A DNA stretch of 37,881 nt from JBNKEI01 sp050288705 (lineage in GTDB: Bacteria > Myxococcota > Myxococcia > Myxococcales > UBA5297), in contig JBNKEI010000006.1 of NCBI GenBank assembly GCA_050288705.1, forward strand, positions 1 to 37,881, given 5' to 3'. The notes below the pieces were generated by a model. That model saw only the letters and a list, made by a program, of their open reading frames with translations, made no database searches and was not told where the DNA came from. The translations under genes and the position numbers were made by a program. The stretch's first letter is position 1, and each line of letters begins with the position of its first letter. Positions 16,116-25,234 of this stretch are shown piece after piece.

Positions 16116-16712
16116 TTACAACTCCAAAAACATCTTCCCACAAGCATTTACCACCGATGTATTCATATTTTGGCATGTTCTGGCCCTGTTATTATATGCA
16201 TTATAATACAAATGTTGGTGCCCATGAAAGTGATATCTCGGAGAATACTTTTCAATTAAATAATTGAAGCTTTCAAAGCCTCGATGACACAAATCAGCTC
16301 CGTCTCCAACCCCTCTGGAGGGAGCATGCGTTACTAGCAAATCAACGCCTTTCCACAAACTTAGACTCATTTGGAGTTTGCGAATTCTCCATTTCATTTG
16401 TCTCTCGGTATACTGAAATAACCCTTCACGATAGCGGCGACTACCTCCCAATCCTAAAATCCGCAACCCCCGGTAATACACTACCCTTCCGTCAATAGAT
16501 TCGCACCCTTCTGGTGGCCTTTTCACATAGTTTTCATCATGATTCCCATGCACGTAAAACAAAGGCACCCTAATCATGGTTACTAAAAAAGATAAATATT
16601 CTGGATCAAGATCTCCGCATGAAATAGCTAAATCAATACCTAAGAATTTTTCCGGATTGGACGAGTTCCACAATGCTGGATCTTCCTCATCAGATACCAC
16701 CAATATCCTCAT
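16116..16712 (-). CDS. Calcineurin-like metallophosphoesterase
   Basis: This 198-aa compact phosphoesterase has the two-metal site blocks: SDEED (D8), SCGDLD (D34), YVHGNHDEN (N57, H58), LLVTHAP and YHFHGHQHLYY with its histidines. In the first block the usual D-x-H is D-E-E. I recall related short phosphoesterases with the same VVSDEE...LW...GIDLAISCGDL arrangement, so this looks like a subfamily trait, not damage. The substrate is unknown; nucleotides or phosphoproteins are both possible. There is no signal peptide, so it is cytoplasmic. It is a lone minus-strand gene, divergent from the threonine-synthase-like gene across a 170-bp spacer. Confidence 0.88.
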   Translation of the reverse strand: MRILVVSDEEDPALWNSSNPEKFLGIDLAISCGDLDPEYLSFLVTMIRVPLFYVHGNHDENYVKRPPEGCESIDGRVVYYRGLRILGLGGSRRYREGLFQYTERQMKWRIRKLQMSLSLWKGVDLLVTHAPSRGVGDGADLCHRGFESFNYLIEKYSPRYHFHGHQHLYYNAYNNRARTCQNMNTSVVNACGKMFLEL

Positions 16713-16882
16713 TATTTATACTCCACAAAAAATCAATTTTATTGTTCTATTGCATCTAGGTTCAAGATTTATTATGGTTTTGTTCCAAAATAAGGACGCC
16801 GCATGTATTGAATTGTGCTTCCCGAGACTGTACGAAGTCAAGCAATTATCGAAATTTACACCAGATGTGATACGAAACATTC

Positions 16883-18031
16883 ATGAGCTCACGACACCTT
16901 CTAGGAGCACGTTGTTCTCGTTGCCAAAAGAATTTACCAGGGCAAGCTGCCCGTTGCAGTAATTGCGGCTCCCAAGGACAACTAATACTAACTTATGATC
17001 ACGAAGATGCGGCTCGTACGCTGGATCGCTCTTCCTTGGAACGACGCGAACCCTGGATGTGGCGATTCAAAGAACTGCTCCCGCTAGAGGATTGGGCGCA
17101 AGTCCCGCCCTTGCAAGTGGGAATGACCCCGGTTTGGGGCACTCAACAATTGGCTAAGTGGATAGGAATTACTGGTCTTTGGCTTAAAGATGAGGGTCGA
17201 GAACCAACTGGCTCTATCGAAGACCGGGCTTCCGCTCTGGTAGTTACGCAAGCGATAGATGCGCAAAAAGCCACGGTTGCGGTGGTATCAATATCCCAAG
17301 AAGGGCCTTCTCTAGCATGTCTAGCAGCTTCAATGGGAGTAAACTGTTTAGTACTTGCCCCTCCTCAGGCGCCAATGCAGTCTTTAATCAGAGCCGAACA
17401 ATATGGCGCCTTGGTTTTTCAGTGTCCGCAATCAGTTGATGAACTTTGGGCATCCTGCGACCATATGTGCGAACAATGGGGCTGGATTAATGGATCAGCG
17501 CAACCCTCTCCTTTGCCTTGGGAAGGCAAAAAGACTGCTGGCCTGGAAATAGGCGAACAACTTTGCGAACGTCCTCCAGACTGGATTGCGTTGAATACAG
17601 GGAATGCAAGCCAAACCCTTCTGTCAGTATGGGATGGACTTGAACAAATTCATTCTCTCGGCATTCTGCCAGCCTTGCCCAAAGTCTTGGTGGCGATTCC
17701 CTCTTCTAGCAGCTCTTTGAGTTACGAGGAAAAGCGAGTGGTGGAGAAAAGCGAAGGGGCGTCAATAACGGTTGAACTGGAAGAACTCCATGAGGCGCAA
17801 AAACAGATTTCGCGCCAAGCCGGTGTTTTGATAGATGACAATTCTTCACGAGCGTTGGCTGGTTTGAAAAAGGCAGTACAACAGGAAATAGTTTCTCCTT
17901 CGCAAACAGCGCTGGTACTAATAGAAGGACAGAATCAGGAACTTTCTTGCCAGCCAAGAATTCATACTTTTAGCTCGTGGAATCAACTAGAAACAGAAGT
18001 ACAGGCACGAGGTTTTATTCGTTCCATATAA
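16883..18031 (+). CDS. Threonine synthase-like protein lacking PLP lysine
   Basis: This 382-aa protein has the fold-type II PLP layout of threonine synthase. A zinc-ribbon lies at 11-28 (C11, C14, C25, C28). The substrate strand QVGMTPVWGTQQLAKWIGI and the block WLKDEGREPTGSIEDRASAL follow. In active enzymes that block reads NPTGSFKDR, and its Lys forms the Schiff base with PLP. Here it is E113. The usual SSGNAG phosphate/substrate loop is replaced by ISQEGPS near 137, and the later GNGG-type loop reads NTGNAS. The frame is otherwise intact. I infer a conserved but PLP-independent pseudoenzyme, perhaps regulatory, not the working ThrC. The ribosome site is weak. It ends 2 bp from the convergent lipoprotein gene. 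Confidence 0.8.
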   Translation: MSSRHLLGARCSRCQKNLPGQAARCSNCGSQGQLILTYDHEDAARTLDRSSLERREPWMWRFKELLPLEDWAQVPPLQVGMTPVWGTQQLAKWIGITGLWLKDEGREPTGSIEDRASALVVTQAIDAQKATVAVVSISQEGPSLACLAASMGVNCLVLAPPQAPMQSLIRAEQYGALVFQCPQSVDELWASCDHMCEQWGWINGSAQPSPLPWEGKKTAGLEIGEQLCERPPDWIALNTGNASQTLLSVWDGLEQIHSLGILPALPKVLVAIPSSSSSLSYEEKRVVEKSEGASITVELEELHEAQKQISRQAGVLIDDNSSRALAGLKKAVQQEIVSPSQTALVLIEGQNQELSCQPRIHTFSSWNQLETEVQARGFIRSI

Positions 18032-18033
18032 AA

Positions 18034-19635
18034 TCAAGGCAACCGACTGCCGGCGGCTACTTCAATTCTTTCGTCCGCCTCCAGACCGATTACCAGATCT
18101 TCGACCGTAAGCATTCCTTCTTTTGCGAAAAGTTCGGAAAGCACCTTGCCGGTTTTTTCATCCGACCACCATTTCTCTCCCACTGATTTTTGAAGAAATG
18201 TTTCTAATTGTCCGGCGACTAAAAGAGCACGCATTTCCTCGGCCGATTGGAAAAAGTCATCATTATCAAAAAGATACCACTCTCCATCTTCTGACTCCGC
18301 AGGAAAACCTAACGCCCGAGTCATTATCTGCTGATAACGATCTTCCAGGACCCCTACCCCCTTCTTCTGTCTCCACTCTGATTCGAAAATTACCCTACCA
18401 GCTGCGCGACGAAGTCGATACATCTTGCGAATGCTGCTGCGACGCAAATAACCTTCTTGATTCTCGGGAGACATTTCTAAAGAGGAAATAATATTAGGAT
18501 TGGCCAAAAGGTTTTCCAGGAAGAACCCCAAGGACATTCCTATTCCAGGACTAGCCAATAACTGCACTTCCATGTTTTCATTCCGCATCCAAGTGTAGCG
18601 AAGAGCATGCCCCATTTCGTACCAAAGTTGAGCCCAAGCGCTCAATCCGTCAGCCGGGCGGATAGATACACGCACATCTTTTCCTGGCTCAAATGCAACT
18701 GTTAAAGACCGAGGATTTTTTCGAGGGCGAGATTCGTAATCCAACTGCAAAGCACTCAACTGTCCTAAATTAATTCCCATTTTGTGTAACGTTTTTTTCA
18801 AAAATTCGATTTCTAGTTTTTTTGGAAAATAAAAATCAGCTCTTCCGGTACGAAACAATCTAGGAATATCCGCGCTACGCACTTGTTTTAAAGGCATACG
18901 TAATTCTTCTCGGGCTAAATCTGCCATTCCTTTTAGATAAGCCTTTTCAGTTTGTTGCAAAACCTGTTCAGCGTCCGCTGCTAACGAAGCAAATTCTACC
19001 TGCCTTAAATCGGCCAAAAAGTCTCCATAACTAGCGTACCCAATTTCTTGCGCTGCTTTATCAAACTGCTTTTCTCTTTCTAGAAACAATGAATTCAACC
19101 CCAGCACCACTGAATGCGCGGCTTTTCGAATGTTTCGCCTCCGTCCCGTGTGAGCCTCATTGGCCAAAACAGGAATAACTTCGAAAAAATTTAATTCCTG
19201 ATCATTAGCATTCACAATTGATGACGCTATAATAGAACTAATAGAACTAGAGGTATTCGAGCTGACACTGGCTAAATACTCTCCTATTAAGTACATTCTT
19301 AGCTGCTTTAGATTTCGTGCTTTGGTCTCATCTTGTTCTTGCGTTACCCACTTTTCAAGCGCTCGTATCGATTCCAAAGAAAACAAAGTATCTTTTGAAG
19401 AATAGACCTCCGCAAAATTAACCTTTTGACCGAGCGCCCAACTTTGCCACATTAACCCAGCTTGAGCCTGGAGAACTTGTCTAACCTCGGCACGCAGCGC
19501 ATCTATCCCGTGCTTGCCCGACCATCTTCTTTCTTGGGACGATTTAGCTGCTAGAGTTCGCTTTTCCCCCGTTTGCTGGGTTACTGCACAAGCAGTCACC
19601 CCCATGAACACGATTAGCCACAATGTACAACGCAT
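18034..19635 (-). CDS. M3-peptidase-like lipoprotein, apparently inactive
   Basis: This 533-aa protein has a lipoprotein signal (hydrophobic LWLIVFMG then V-T-A-C16 as lipobox), so it should be anchored in the outer or inner membrane facing the periplasm. The helical body resembles M3-type oligopeptidases. At the place of the zinc site HExGH it reads W-Y-E-M-G-H-A-L (Y339, E340, H343), so the first zinc-binding His is lost. The downstream segment that normally carries the Glu ligand reads GIGMSLGFFLENLL, with no acid at the expected position. It is therefore probably a pseudopeptidase. AGGAG lies 9 nt upstream of the ATG, and the frame has no interruptions. It is tail-to-tail with the threonine-synthase-like gene. 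The family assignment is by resemblance only. Confidence 0.65.
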   Translation of the reverse strand: MRCTLWLIVFMGVTACAVTQQTGEKRTLAAKSSQERRWSGKHGIDALRAEVRQVLQAQAGLMWQSWALGQKVNFAEVYSSKDTLFSLESIRALEKWVTQEQDETKARNLKQLRMYLIGEYLASVSSNTSSSISSIIASSIVNANDQELNFFEVIPVLANEAHTGRRRNIRKAAHSVVLGLNSLFLEREKQFDKAAQEIGYASYGDFLADLRQVEFASLAADAEQVLQQTEKAYLKGMADLAREELRMPLKQVRSADIPRLFRTGRADFYFPKKLEIEFLKKTLHKMGINLGQLSALQLDYESRPRKNPRSLTVAFEPGKDVRVSIRPADGLSAWAQLWYEMGHALRYTWMRNENMEVQLLASPGIGMSLGFFLENLLANPNIISSLEMSPENQEGYLRRSSIRKMYRLRRAAGRVIFESEWRQKKGVGVLEDRYQQIMTRALGFPAESEDGEWYLFDNDDFFQSAEEMRALLVAGQLETFLQKSVGEKWWSDEKTGKVLSELFAKEGMLTVEDLVIGLEADERIEVAAGSRLP

Positions 19636-19751
19636 TCCACAGAACTCCTGGCTTCACTACGTTGGCCCTGCCAAATTACATGAGGCCCTTCTATGCTTCT
19701 CCCGCAAGAAAGGCCACCCACATAAGAAAGGGCACCCAAACTCAAGCCCAA

Positions 19752-21194
19752 TTATTTTGCTCTCGCTCCAATTAACGAGAGAGACGAAATGGTATCGCCC
19801 ATTCCCACCAATGTCACGGGCTGGTCAACGATAATGGTTGGAACCGCCACTAGGTCAAAATCTTTTTCTTCCCAGTAGCCAGTTTCTAGCAGCTCATTCG
19901 CTCCGTGCTTTTCGCCAATATACTCTGCCAGGTTTTGCAACTCACGAATAGCCAAATCAGACACTTCTTTGCCATGTGCCCAGAGCAAGTTTTCTTTCTG
20001 ATAAATGGTTCCGGTTCCCGCTTTGGCAGCAGCAATAGTCGCCGCCATCATCATTCCTTCTCGATTATCTTGCGGATTTATTGGCGCATTCTTTTTAGAA
20101 ATGGTGATATACAAGCCAAACATATGCAACTGAATTCTAGTACAATTAGTAGCCTTGAAGATTTTATGCAATCCTTGGAAAAGGTTAACACTGTTAGTTT
20201 TTTGATCGCATTGATTAGCTAAAGATTCTTCCCCAATCACGTTCAACACATCAATTAATTCTCGTTCGTTGAAGCCAATAGAATCAACAATGGGCACCAA
20301 ACTTTCTACTATATGTTTACGAATTCCTCGGTCTTGAGTGGAAGCAAATTCGAAATGCAATATCGATTGAGGAAATTGCTCCTTCCACTTTTTTACAGTC
20401 TTCACCGACTCATCAATGCGCTCTTTACCTGACGCCCCATCAGGAAGTGGGTGAGTAAGCATTTGATAACCAGATAATAAAATGAACCCTAGGTTATCTT
20501 GAATCTTACTAATTCCTTCCTGGAATCCCCTGTCTATATGTAACTTTATATTCAAAGGATCGTAACTAGCAATAAACCGGTTCGACTTAGGACATACCCA
20601 TTCTTCATTCTCCCATACAACTTTGTCAGCAGCATCAAATTCCAAAATCCAATGAATCAATGCATCTTCTGAGCGACGGATAGAGCATGCTTTGGCGGGA
20701 CTTCCTTGACTATCAAAAGCAAGAAGGTTATCTAAGTCAAGAAATAGCTCCGCCTGTGTCTGGGGAAGCGACGCACAATGCACATAAACGGGGTTGACTC
20801 CACAAACTGCCGCTGTATTAGCAATGATTCCTCCCTGCCCTCCCATCTGAAGCTTGTCATAACCGATTTTGTTTTCCATCCAGCGAAAAGTTTCTATATT
20901 GTGAATCAGCCATTCTTCAGCTATTCCTGCCCGAAAACAGCGAAGAAATCCTCGGAACAAATCTTCCGGGGTTTCAATAAACGGTTTTCCCGGAACAAGC
21001 AGCTTTTCCTTTTTTAACCCTAACTCTTGAAAATACTTTTTTACATGACTTCCCCGGATTTTAATTACGGCATCAACATTTGAATTAAACGCACTAATCA
21101 GCCCCCCCGCTCGGGGAACAGCCGCCAGCCTAACGTGAGCGTTTCCATACAAATTTCGCCAGTTGCTTTTCATATCCGCATGGGTTTGAGCCAT
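19752..21194 (-). CDS. ADP-dependent phosphofructokinase/glucokinase family
   Basis: This 480-aa protein belongs to the ribokinase-like ADP_PFK_GK family, in which ADP is the phosphate donor for glucose or fructose 6-phosphate. Visible markers are AFNSNVDAV near 36-43, KLQMGGQGGIIANTAAV near 115-130, ILLSGYQML, HFEFAS, GFNERELIDVL, and the C-terminal LVGMGDTISS with the catalytic-base Asp (D467) of the GxGD motif. The family is best known from archaea, with scattered bacterial and animal members. The substrate choice (glucose or fructose 6-phosphate) cannot be read by eye. AAGGGAG lies 7 nt upstream of the ATG. No other sugar-metabolism gene adjoins it. It could support glycolysis under low energy charge, which is inference. 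Confidence 0.85.
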   Translation of the reverse strand: MAQTHADMKSNWRNLYGNAHVRLAAVPRAGGLISAFNSNVDAVIKIRGSHVKKYFQELGLKKEKLLVPGKPFIETPEDLFRGFLRCFRAGIAEEWLIHNIETFRWMENKIGYDKLQMGGQGGIIANTAAVCGVNPVYVHCASLPQTQAELFLDLDNLLAFDSQGSPAKACSIRRSEDALIHWILEFDAADKVVWENEEWVCPKSNRFIASYDPLNIKLHIDRGFQEGISKIQDNLGFILLSGYQMLTHPLPDGASGKERIDESVKTVKKWKEQFPQSILHFEFASTQDRGIRKHIVESLVPIVDSIGFNERELIDVLNVIGEESLANQCDQKTNSVNLFQGLHKIFKATNCTRIQLHMFGLYITISKKNAPINPQDNREGMMMAATIAAAKAGTGTIYQKENLLWAHGKEVSDLAIRELQNLAEYIGEKHGANELLETGYWEEKDFDLVAVPTIIVDQPVTLVGMGDTISSLSLIGARAK

Positions 21195-21372
21195 TCCGTC
21201 GCTCCCTTTTTGAAAAATAAGTTAATGCTTACCCTATTACGCCGCTAGAGGAGTTAGAAATTTGACCATAGACTGGACAGACTATCAAGAAAAGAGAAGG
21301 CAGCCAAACAAGAGGTCTACTAACGTGAATGGTGTTTTGTGTTGACATGAAGCATACTAGAATTTTTTCGAT

Positions 21373-21801
21373 ATGCTTTCGATGACTAGAAAAATCGACC
21401 ACGCTCTACTGTGGAAAACTGCCCAACAAGCGCGACTTAACGCCTATGCTCCCTATTCAGGGTTTTTGGTGGGCGCAGCCGTCTGTGGCGGTTCCGGCAA
21501 TATCTATTCTGGCGGAAATATAGAAAATGCTTCCTATGGGCTTACTTTGTGCGCTGAACGTAGCGCCATTGCCCAAGCAATTAGCCAAGGGGAAAAACGT
21601 ATTCTGGCAGTTGCTATCGCAGGAGGAAAGACTCCCTGCCCCCCTTGCGGAATGTGCCGACAAGTTTTAGCGGAATTTGGAGATGATAATCTCTTGGTGA
21701 TTTTGGGTAAAAGCGATCGCCAGGTATGTTCTCTTGGTTTGCTTTTGCCCCAAGCATTCCGTTCTTCGATTTTCAAAAAAAATGGTAAGCACAGCGGGTA
21801 A
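21373..21801 (+). CDS. cdd: Cytidine deaminase
   Basis: Cdd hydrolyses cytidine and deoxycytidine to uridine and deoxyuridine plus ammonia in pyrimidine salvage. This 142-aa protein is the short, tetrameric type. It has N-terminal AYAPYSGFLVGAAV, GGNIENASYGLTLCAERSAI with zinc ligand C60 and catalytic E62, and PCGMCRQVLAEF with zinc ligands C92 and C95. Two in-frame ATGs (21373, 21382) both lack a good ribosome site. TTGACA at 21342-21347 may be part of a promoter, but no matching -10 is clear. A 9-bp near-palindrome spans the stop codon (21797-21844) without a T-run. Confidence 0.95.
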   Translation: MLSMTRKIDHALLWKTAQQARLNAYAPYSGFLVGAAVCGGSGNIYSGGNIENASYGLTLCAERSAIAQAISQGEKRILAVAIAGGKTPCPPCGMCRQVLAEFGDDNLLVILGKSDRQVCSLGLLLPQAFRSSIFKKNGKHSG

Positions 21802-21934
21802 GGTGCTCCAAACTAGTTGAAATTCAAAACGTCAGGCACTTACCGGCCCTTCTCTCAGTCTTGTCTAGGACTTGTACTTCTAGCTATTGTGTCCAGCAGA
21901 GATGTTTAACGAGCGTTCTCGAGGGCAGTACTAC

Positions 21935-24247
21935 ATGACCAGCGCTTTTTCGCCTAAACGTCTTTGGCTAACCCTAACTTGTATAGGCGTTTATGGAGGA
22001 TTGCTAGTACCCTTAGTAGTCTTTCCTGGAGTGTACCATCCATTTGTTACGCCCAAAGCAGTCTTTCTGCAAGTACTTGTTGCTCTTACCTTTCCCTCTT
22101 ACCTGCTTCTTGCCTGGCGCGAACCAGCGTTTCGCCCAACCAAAGCTTTTTTATCGATGGCAATGGGAGCGCAGTTTGCGGCATGGGGAATAAGTACCTT
22201 GTTTTCTGCTTCACCTCAGAGATCATTTTGGGGAAATCAATCGCGCATGAATGGATTGTTCACTTTATTCCACTTTTTTTTGTGGGCGCTAATGGCTTCC
22301 TCAGTACTAAAAAGCCGCGAACAGTGGATAAAAATACTTGGAGTTCAAGTTTGGGGTGGACTGCTCATGTTGGCGATTGCCTTTTGGCAATGGTTTTCGC
22401 CCTCTGCAGGAACATTCGGACTAGCTAGCGAAGTTCCTCGCGTTTTTGGTCTAGCGGGAAACTCTATTTTTTTTTCTCATTGTATTGTCTTCGTAGGTTT
22501 TTGGGCAGCGCTAGTATGGATTCGTTTTCCTGGCAACTCTCTCCCTCGGCCTACGCTGCGACTCGTATCAATCCTGCTATTGGTTTGGCTAGGTTTAATA
22601 GCTTCTGCTTCTCGCGGACCAATCGGAGGAATGCTTGCGGGCATGATTACGTTTTTTGCAGTTTATTGGTTCCTGAAAAAGAACATAAACAAAAAATTAA
22701 TCCTTGGTCTGTGCATAACAACGATTGCTGGAATATTACTGTACTGGGGGGTCAATAGATGGCTGCTTCATATACCTAGTCTGCAAATTTTTTGGAAAGA
22801 CCACCATAACTTAGAACGCCTGTTTACCTTTTATGTGTCTGATAAATTTAATCTTTCAAAAATTGCGTGGGCTTCATTTTTAGAAAAACCTTTTGTCGGC
22901 TGGGGAATAGGCAACTATGATTATGCCTTTGCAAAAAGTTATATTCCCAATTTATGCCTATGGTTTTATGAAGACCAGCCTCACAACCATTTTTTTGAAG
23001 TCTTGAGCACCACTGGCATTTTAGGCACTGCAGCGGAAATAATTATATGGATTGCACTCTTTCGTGCAGTCTTTGTAGCTTATAAAAACAAGCGATTAGG
23101 AAGAGCGCCCACCGCTCTTCTTTTCGGCTTGTTAGTTGCACATCTTATTCAATTGCAAAGCGCCTTTTATACTTTACCAAGCTGGAGTATGTTTTATTTT
23201 CTGTGCGCCCTTCTCTTAGGAATAAATAATCCAATATTCGCACAAAGCAGACCAGCAAAACCTATTATACTATCTACTCAACCAAAACATTGGCTAGCCT
23301 TTGGAATACTGCAGATTGCGGCAGTATTGATAATATTCCGCTATTCGATTATTCCTTTCTACGGCTCCTATTTTCTGACCAAAGGAATAAGTTTTTTCAA
23401 TAAAGGCAAGCTTCATTCCATGAAAACTCATTTCGAGAAATCTTTCCATTGGCATTATCTATATCAGGAAGAATGGCTAAATATTGTATTGCAAGTAATG
23501 AACAAAATTGCCGAAAGCGAAGCCGCAAAAACCTGGCACGAATGGGAATCGATGCTTTACTCAGTAGAAAAAAAAGCTGCTTTGGTCTTATTAGACCCAG
23601 CGGCACGAGCCCATTTAGGACCTACTTTTGCTCGTCTACTAGATAAAGCGTGGCAGACAGAAAAGAACCCCACCATATTGGAACGAGCAGGCAAGGAGCA
23701 CCAAGCAAATTTGGAATTAAGTCCTAAAAGGCAGAACTGCCAAGTCAACTATGCCTATTGGTTAGCTCAAGCGGGCAAGCTAGAAGAGGCACAACTTCAA
23801 TACGAAAAAGCAATTGCCTTGGATCCAGGAAATGGATTTGCTTGGTGGCATAGCGGGGTTTTCCATTGGATACATCGCAAAGACGCCGCGGAAGGCTCCA
23901 GGCGGTTAAACACGGCCCTTTTTGAAGTTCGCTGCCCTCATGTTACAGCGTCACCAAGAGAACTTATTCAGCGAGTCCAACTACTGGCTTTCCTTGATAA
24001 AACCGACGAATTGAAGAACACTTTGCAGTTGGTACTTTTCCATCCTTTTTTGCAAGCTTCGCATCTAATAGAAATTGCCCAGGTATATGAGAGAGTGGGA
24101 ATGAAAAATGAAGAGGCCCAGGTGCTAGAGCAAGTCATTAGCAAAGTCCCCCAATGGAAAACATCGTTAGAGAGCGTAATTACTGAAAAAACAGCTAGCA
24201 TCGCCGACTGGAAGCGCGGCCATGAAGTCATCAATAACGAGCAATAA
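21935..24247 (+). CDS. O-antigen ligase-like membrane protein with TPR
   Basis: This 770-aa polytopic protein has about ten to twelve membrane segments over residues 10-480, followed by a soluble C-terminal part with TPR-like helices (AYWLAQAGKLEEAQLQYEKA). The periplasmic loop and DQPHNHFFEVLSTTGILGT segment match the Wzy_C/WaaL family (O-antigen ligases, polymerases and PglL-like glycosyltransferases), where the H-N-x-F/x-E region is conserved. It probably transfers or polymerises lipid-linked glycans at the outer face of the inner membrane. The ATG at 21935 is preferred because GAGGG lies 9 nt upstream. In-frame alternatives are ATG 21902 and TTG 21887. No glycosyltransferase cluster surrounds it. 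The FHA-GGDEF gene follows after 50 bp. Confidence 0.82.
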   Translation: MTSAFSPKRLWLTLTCIGVYGGLLVPLVVFPGVYHPFVTPKAVFLQVLVALTFPSYLLLAWREPAFRPTKAFLSMAMGAQFAAWGISTLFSASPQRSFWGNQSRMNGLFTLFHFFLWALMASSVLKSREQWIKILGVQVWGGLLMLAIAFWQWFSPSAGTFGLASEVPRVFGLAGNSIFFSHCIVFVGFWAALVWIRFPGNSLPRPTLRLVSILLLVWLGLIASASRGPIGGMLAGMITFFAVYWFLKKNINKKLILGLCITTIAGILLYWGVNRWLLHIPSLQIFWKDHHNLERLFTFYVSDKFNLSKIAWASFLEKPFVGWGIGNYDYAFAKSYIPNLCLWFYEDQPHNHFFEVLSTTGILGTAAEIIIWIALFRAVFVAYKNKRLGRAPTALLFGLLVAHLIQLQSAFYTLPSWSMFYFLCALLLGINNPIFAQSRPAKPIILSTQPKHWLAFGILQIAAVLIIFRYSIIPFYGSYFLTKGISFFNKGKLHSMKTHFEKSFHWHYLYQEEWLNIVLQVMNKIAESEAAKTWHEWESMLYSVEKKAALVLLDPAARAHLGPTFARLLDKAWQTEKNPTILERAGKEHQANLELSPKRQNCQVNYAYWLAQAGKLEEAQLQYEKAIALDPGNGFAWWHSGVFHWIHRKDAAEGSRRLNTALFEVRCPHVTASPRELIQRVQLLAFLDKTDELKNTLQLVLFHPFLQASHLIEIAQVYERVGMKNEEAQVLEQVISKVPQWKTSLESVITEKTASIADWKRGHEVINNEQ

Positions 24248-24297
24248 AAACGTCTCTTGGGCGCTACCAACTGACCCCCGGACGAGGAGACTACTTG

Positions 24298-25230
24298 ATG
24301 GCGGTAAATGAAACTACAGCTGAATACAACATTGCCGAGTTGCTTTCTAATACTAGGCATCAAAGAACCAGTCCTTGTCTCATCATGGTCTCTGGCGAAA
24401 GCAGTGTAGGCAAACTATTCAAATTAGAAAAAGCAGAAATATGTTTTGGGAGGTCTTCGGACGCGGACATAAAAATTGAAGACGAAACTGTTTCTCGACT
24501 CCATGCCAAAATTGTGACCAATCCCGATGGCACAAAGCGCTTAATTGATCTTCACTCCAAAAATGGCACGTTTGTTAACGGTCTGGGAACCAAAGACGTT
24601 CCCCTTCAAGATGGCGATAAAATTCAAATAGGAATCGCCACCGTCTTTCGATTCAGCTATCACGACACCTTGGATGAAGCTTGCCAGATAAATTTGTACG
24701 AATCAGCAACGCGTGATGGATTAACACAAGTCCATAATAAGAAATTTTTCTTGGACACTGTTTCCAAAGAATTCGCCTACTGTTTGCGACACCAAGTTAC
24801 TCTTAGCCTGGTATTAATAGATATCGATCATTTCAAAAAAGTAAATGACACCTGGGGTCACCTAGCTGGCGACTATGTGCTTTCTAGTGTTGCAACTCGC
24901 ATTAGCGAAACTATTCGCGCGGAAGATATTTTTGCTCGTTACGGAGGAGAAGAATTCGTGCTTTTATTACGGGAAGTACCGGAGGAGAAAGCCTTTCTTT
25001 TGGCCGACCGCTTGCGACGCCTTATTGAGACCACAAAACTGGTTTTTCAGGGACATCCCATTTCGGTTACCATAAGTGCTGGCATTTCTAGTTTGCACCA
25101 CCACGAATGCAACTGCATTGAATCATTCATCGCCTCTGCCGATCAACAGCTATACCGCGCCAAACAAGCAGGCCGAAATTGCGTGAAGGCCCAGCAAACA
25201 AACTGTACTAACCAGCAAAAACTACCATAA
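24298..25230 (+). CDS. FHA-GGDEF diguanylate cyclase
   Basis: This 310-aa protein joins an N-terminal FHA domain to a GGDEF domain. The FHA domain, at about 30-120, has FGRSSDADI, VSRLHAKI and SKNGTFVNG with the phosphothreonine-binding Arg/Ser/Asn. The GGDEF domain starts near 135. The active-site motif is intact as GGEEF (216-220), with the metal/substrate block DIDHFKKVND. A product-inhibition I-site RAED lies exactly five residues before it. It should therefore make cyclic di-GMP from GTP and sense its own product, with FHA linking output to Ser/Thr phosphorylation. The architecture is frequent in myxobacteria-like and Bdellovibrio-like genomes. GAGGAG precedes the ATG by about 9 nt. The TTG just before it is a less likely start. 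Confidence 0.93.
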   Translation: MAVNETTAEYNIAELLSNTRHQRTSPCLIMVSGESSVGKLFKLEKAEICFGRSSDADIKIEDETVSRLHAKIVTNPDGTKRLIDLHSKNGTFVNGLGTKDVPLQDGDKIQIGIATVFRFSYHDTLDEACQINLYESATRDGLTQVHNKKFFLDTVSKEFAYCLRHQVTLSLVLIDIDHFKKVNDTWGHLAGDYVLSSVATRISETIRAEDIFARYGGEEFVLLLREVPEEKAFLLADRLRRLIETTKLVFQGHPISVTISAGISSLHHHECNCIESFIASADQQLYRAKQAGRNCVKAQQTNCTNQQKLP

Positions 25231-25234
25231 AAAT

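Noticed and set aside
21342..21347. TTGACA upstream of cdd as a promoter
   Set aside because: No acceptable -10 element occurs at 16-18 nt spacing.
21797..21844. Near-palindrome GGTAAGGTGC / GCACTTACC at the end of cdd
   Set aside because: It has one bulge, a loop of about 29 nt and no T-run, so it cannot be called a terminator.
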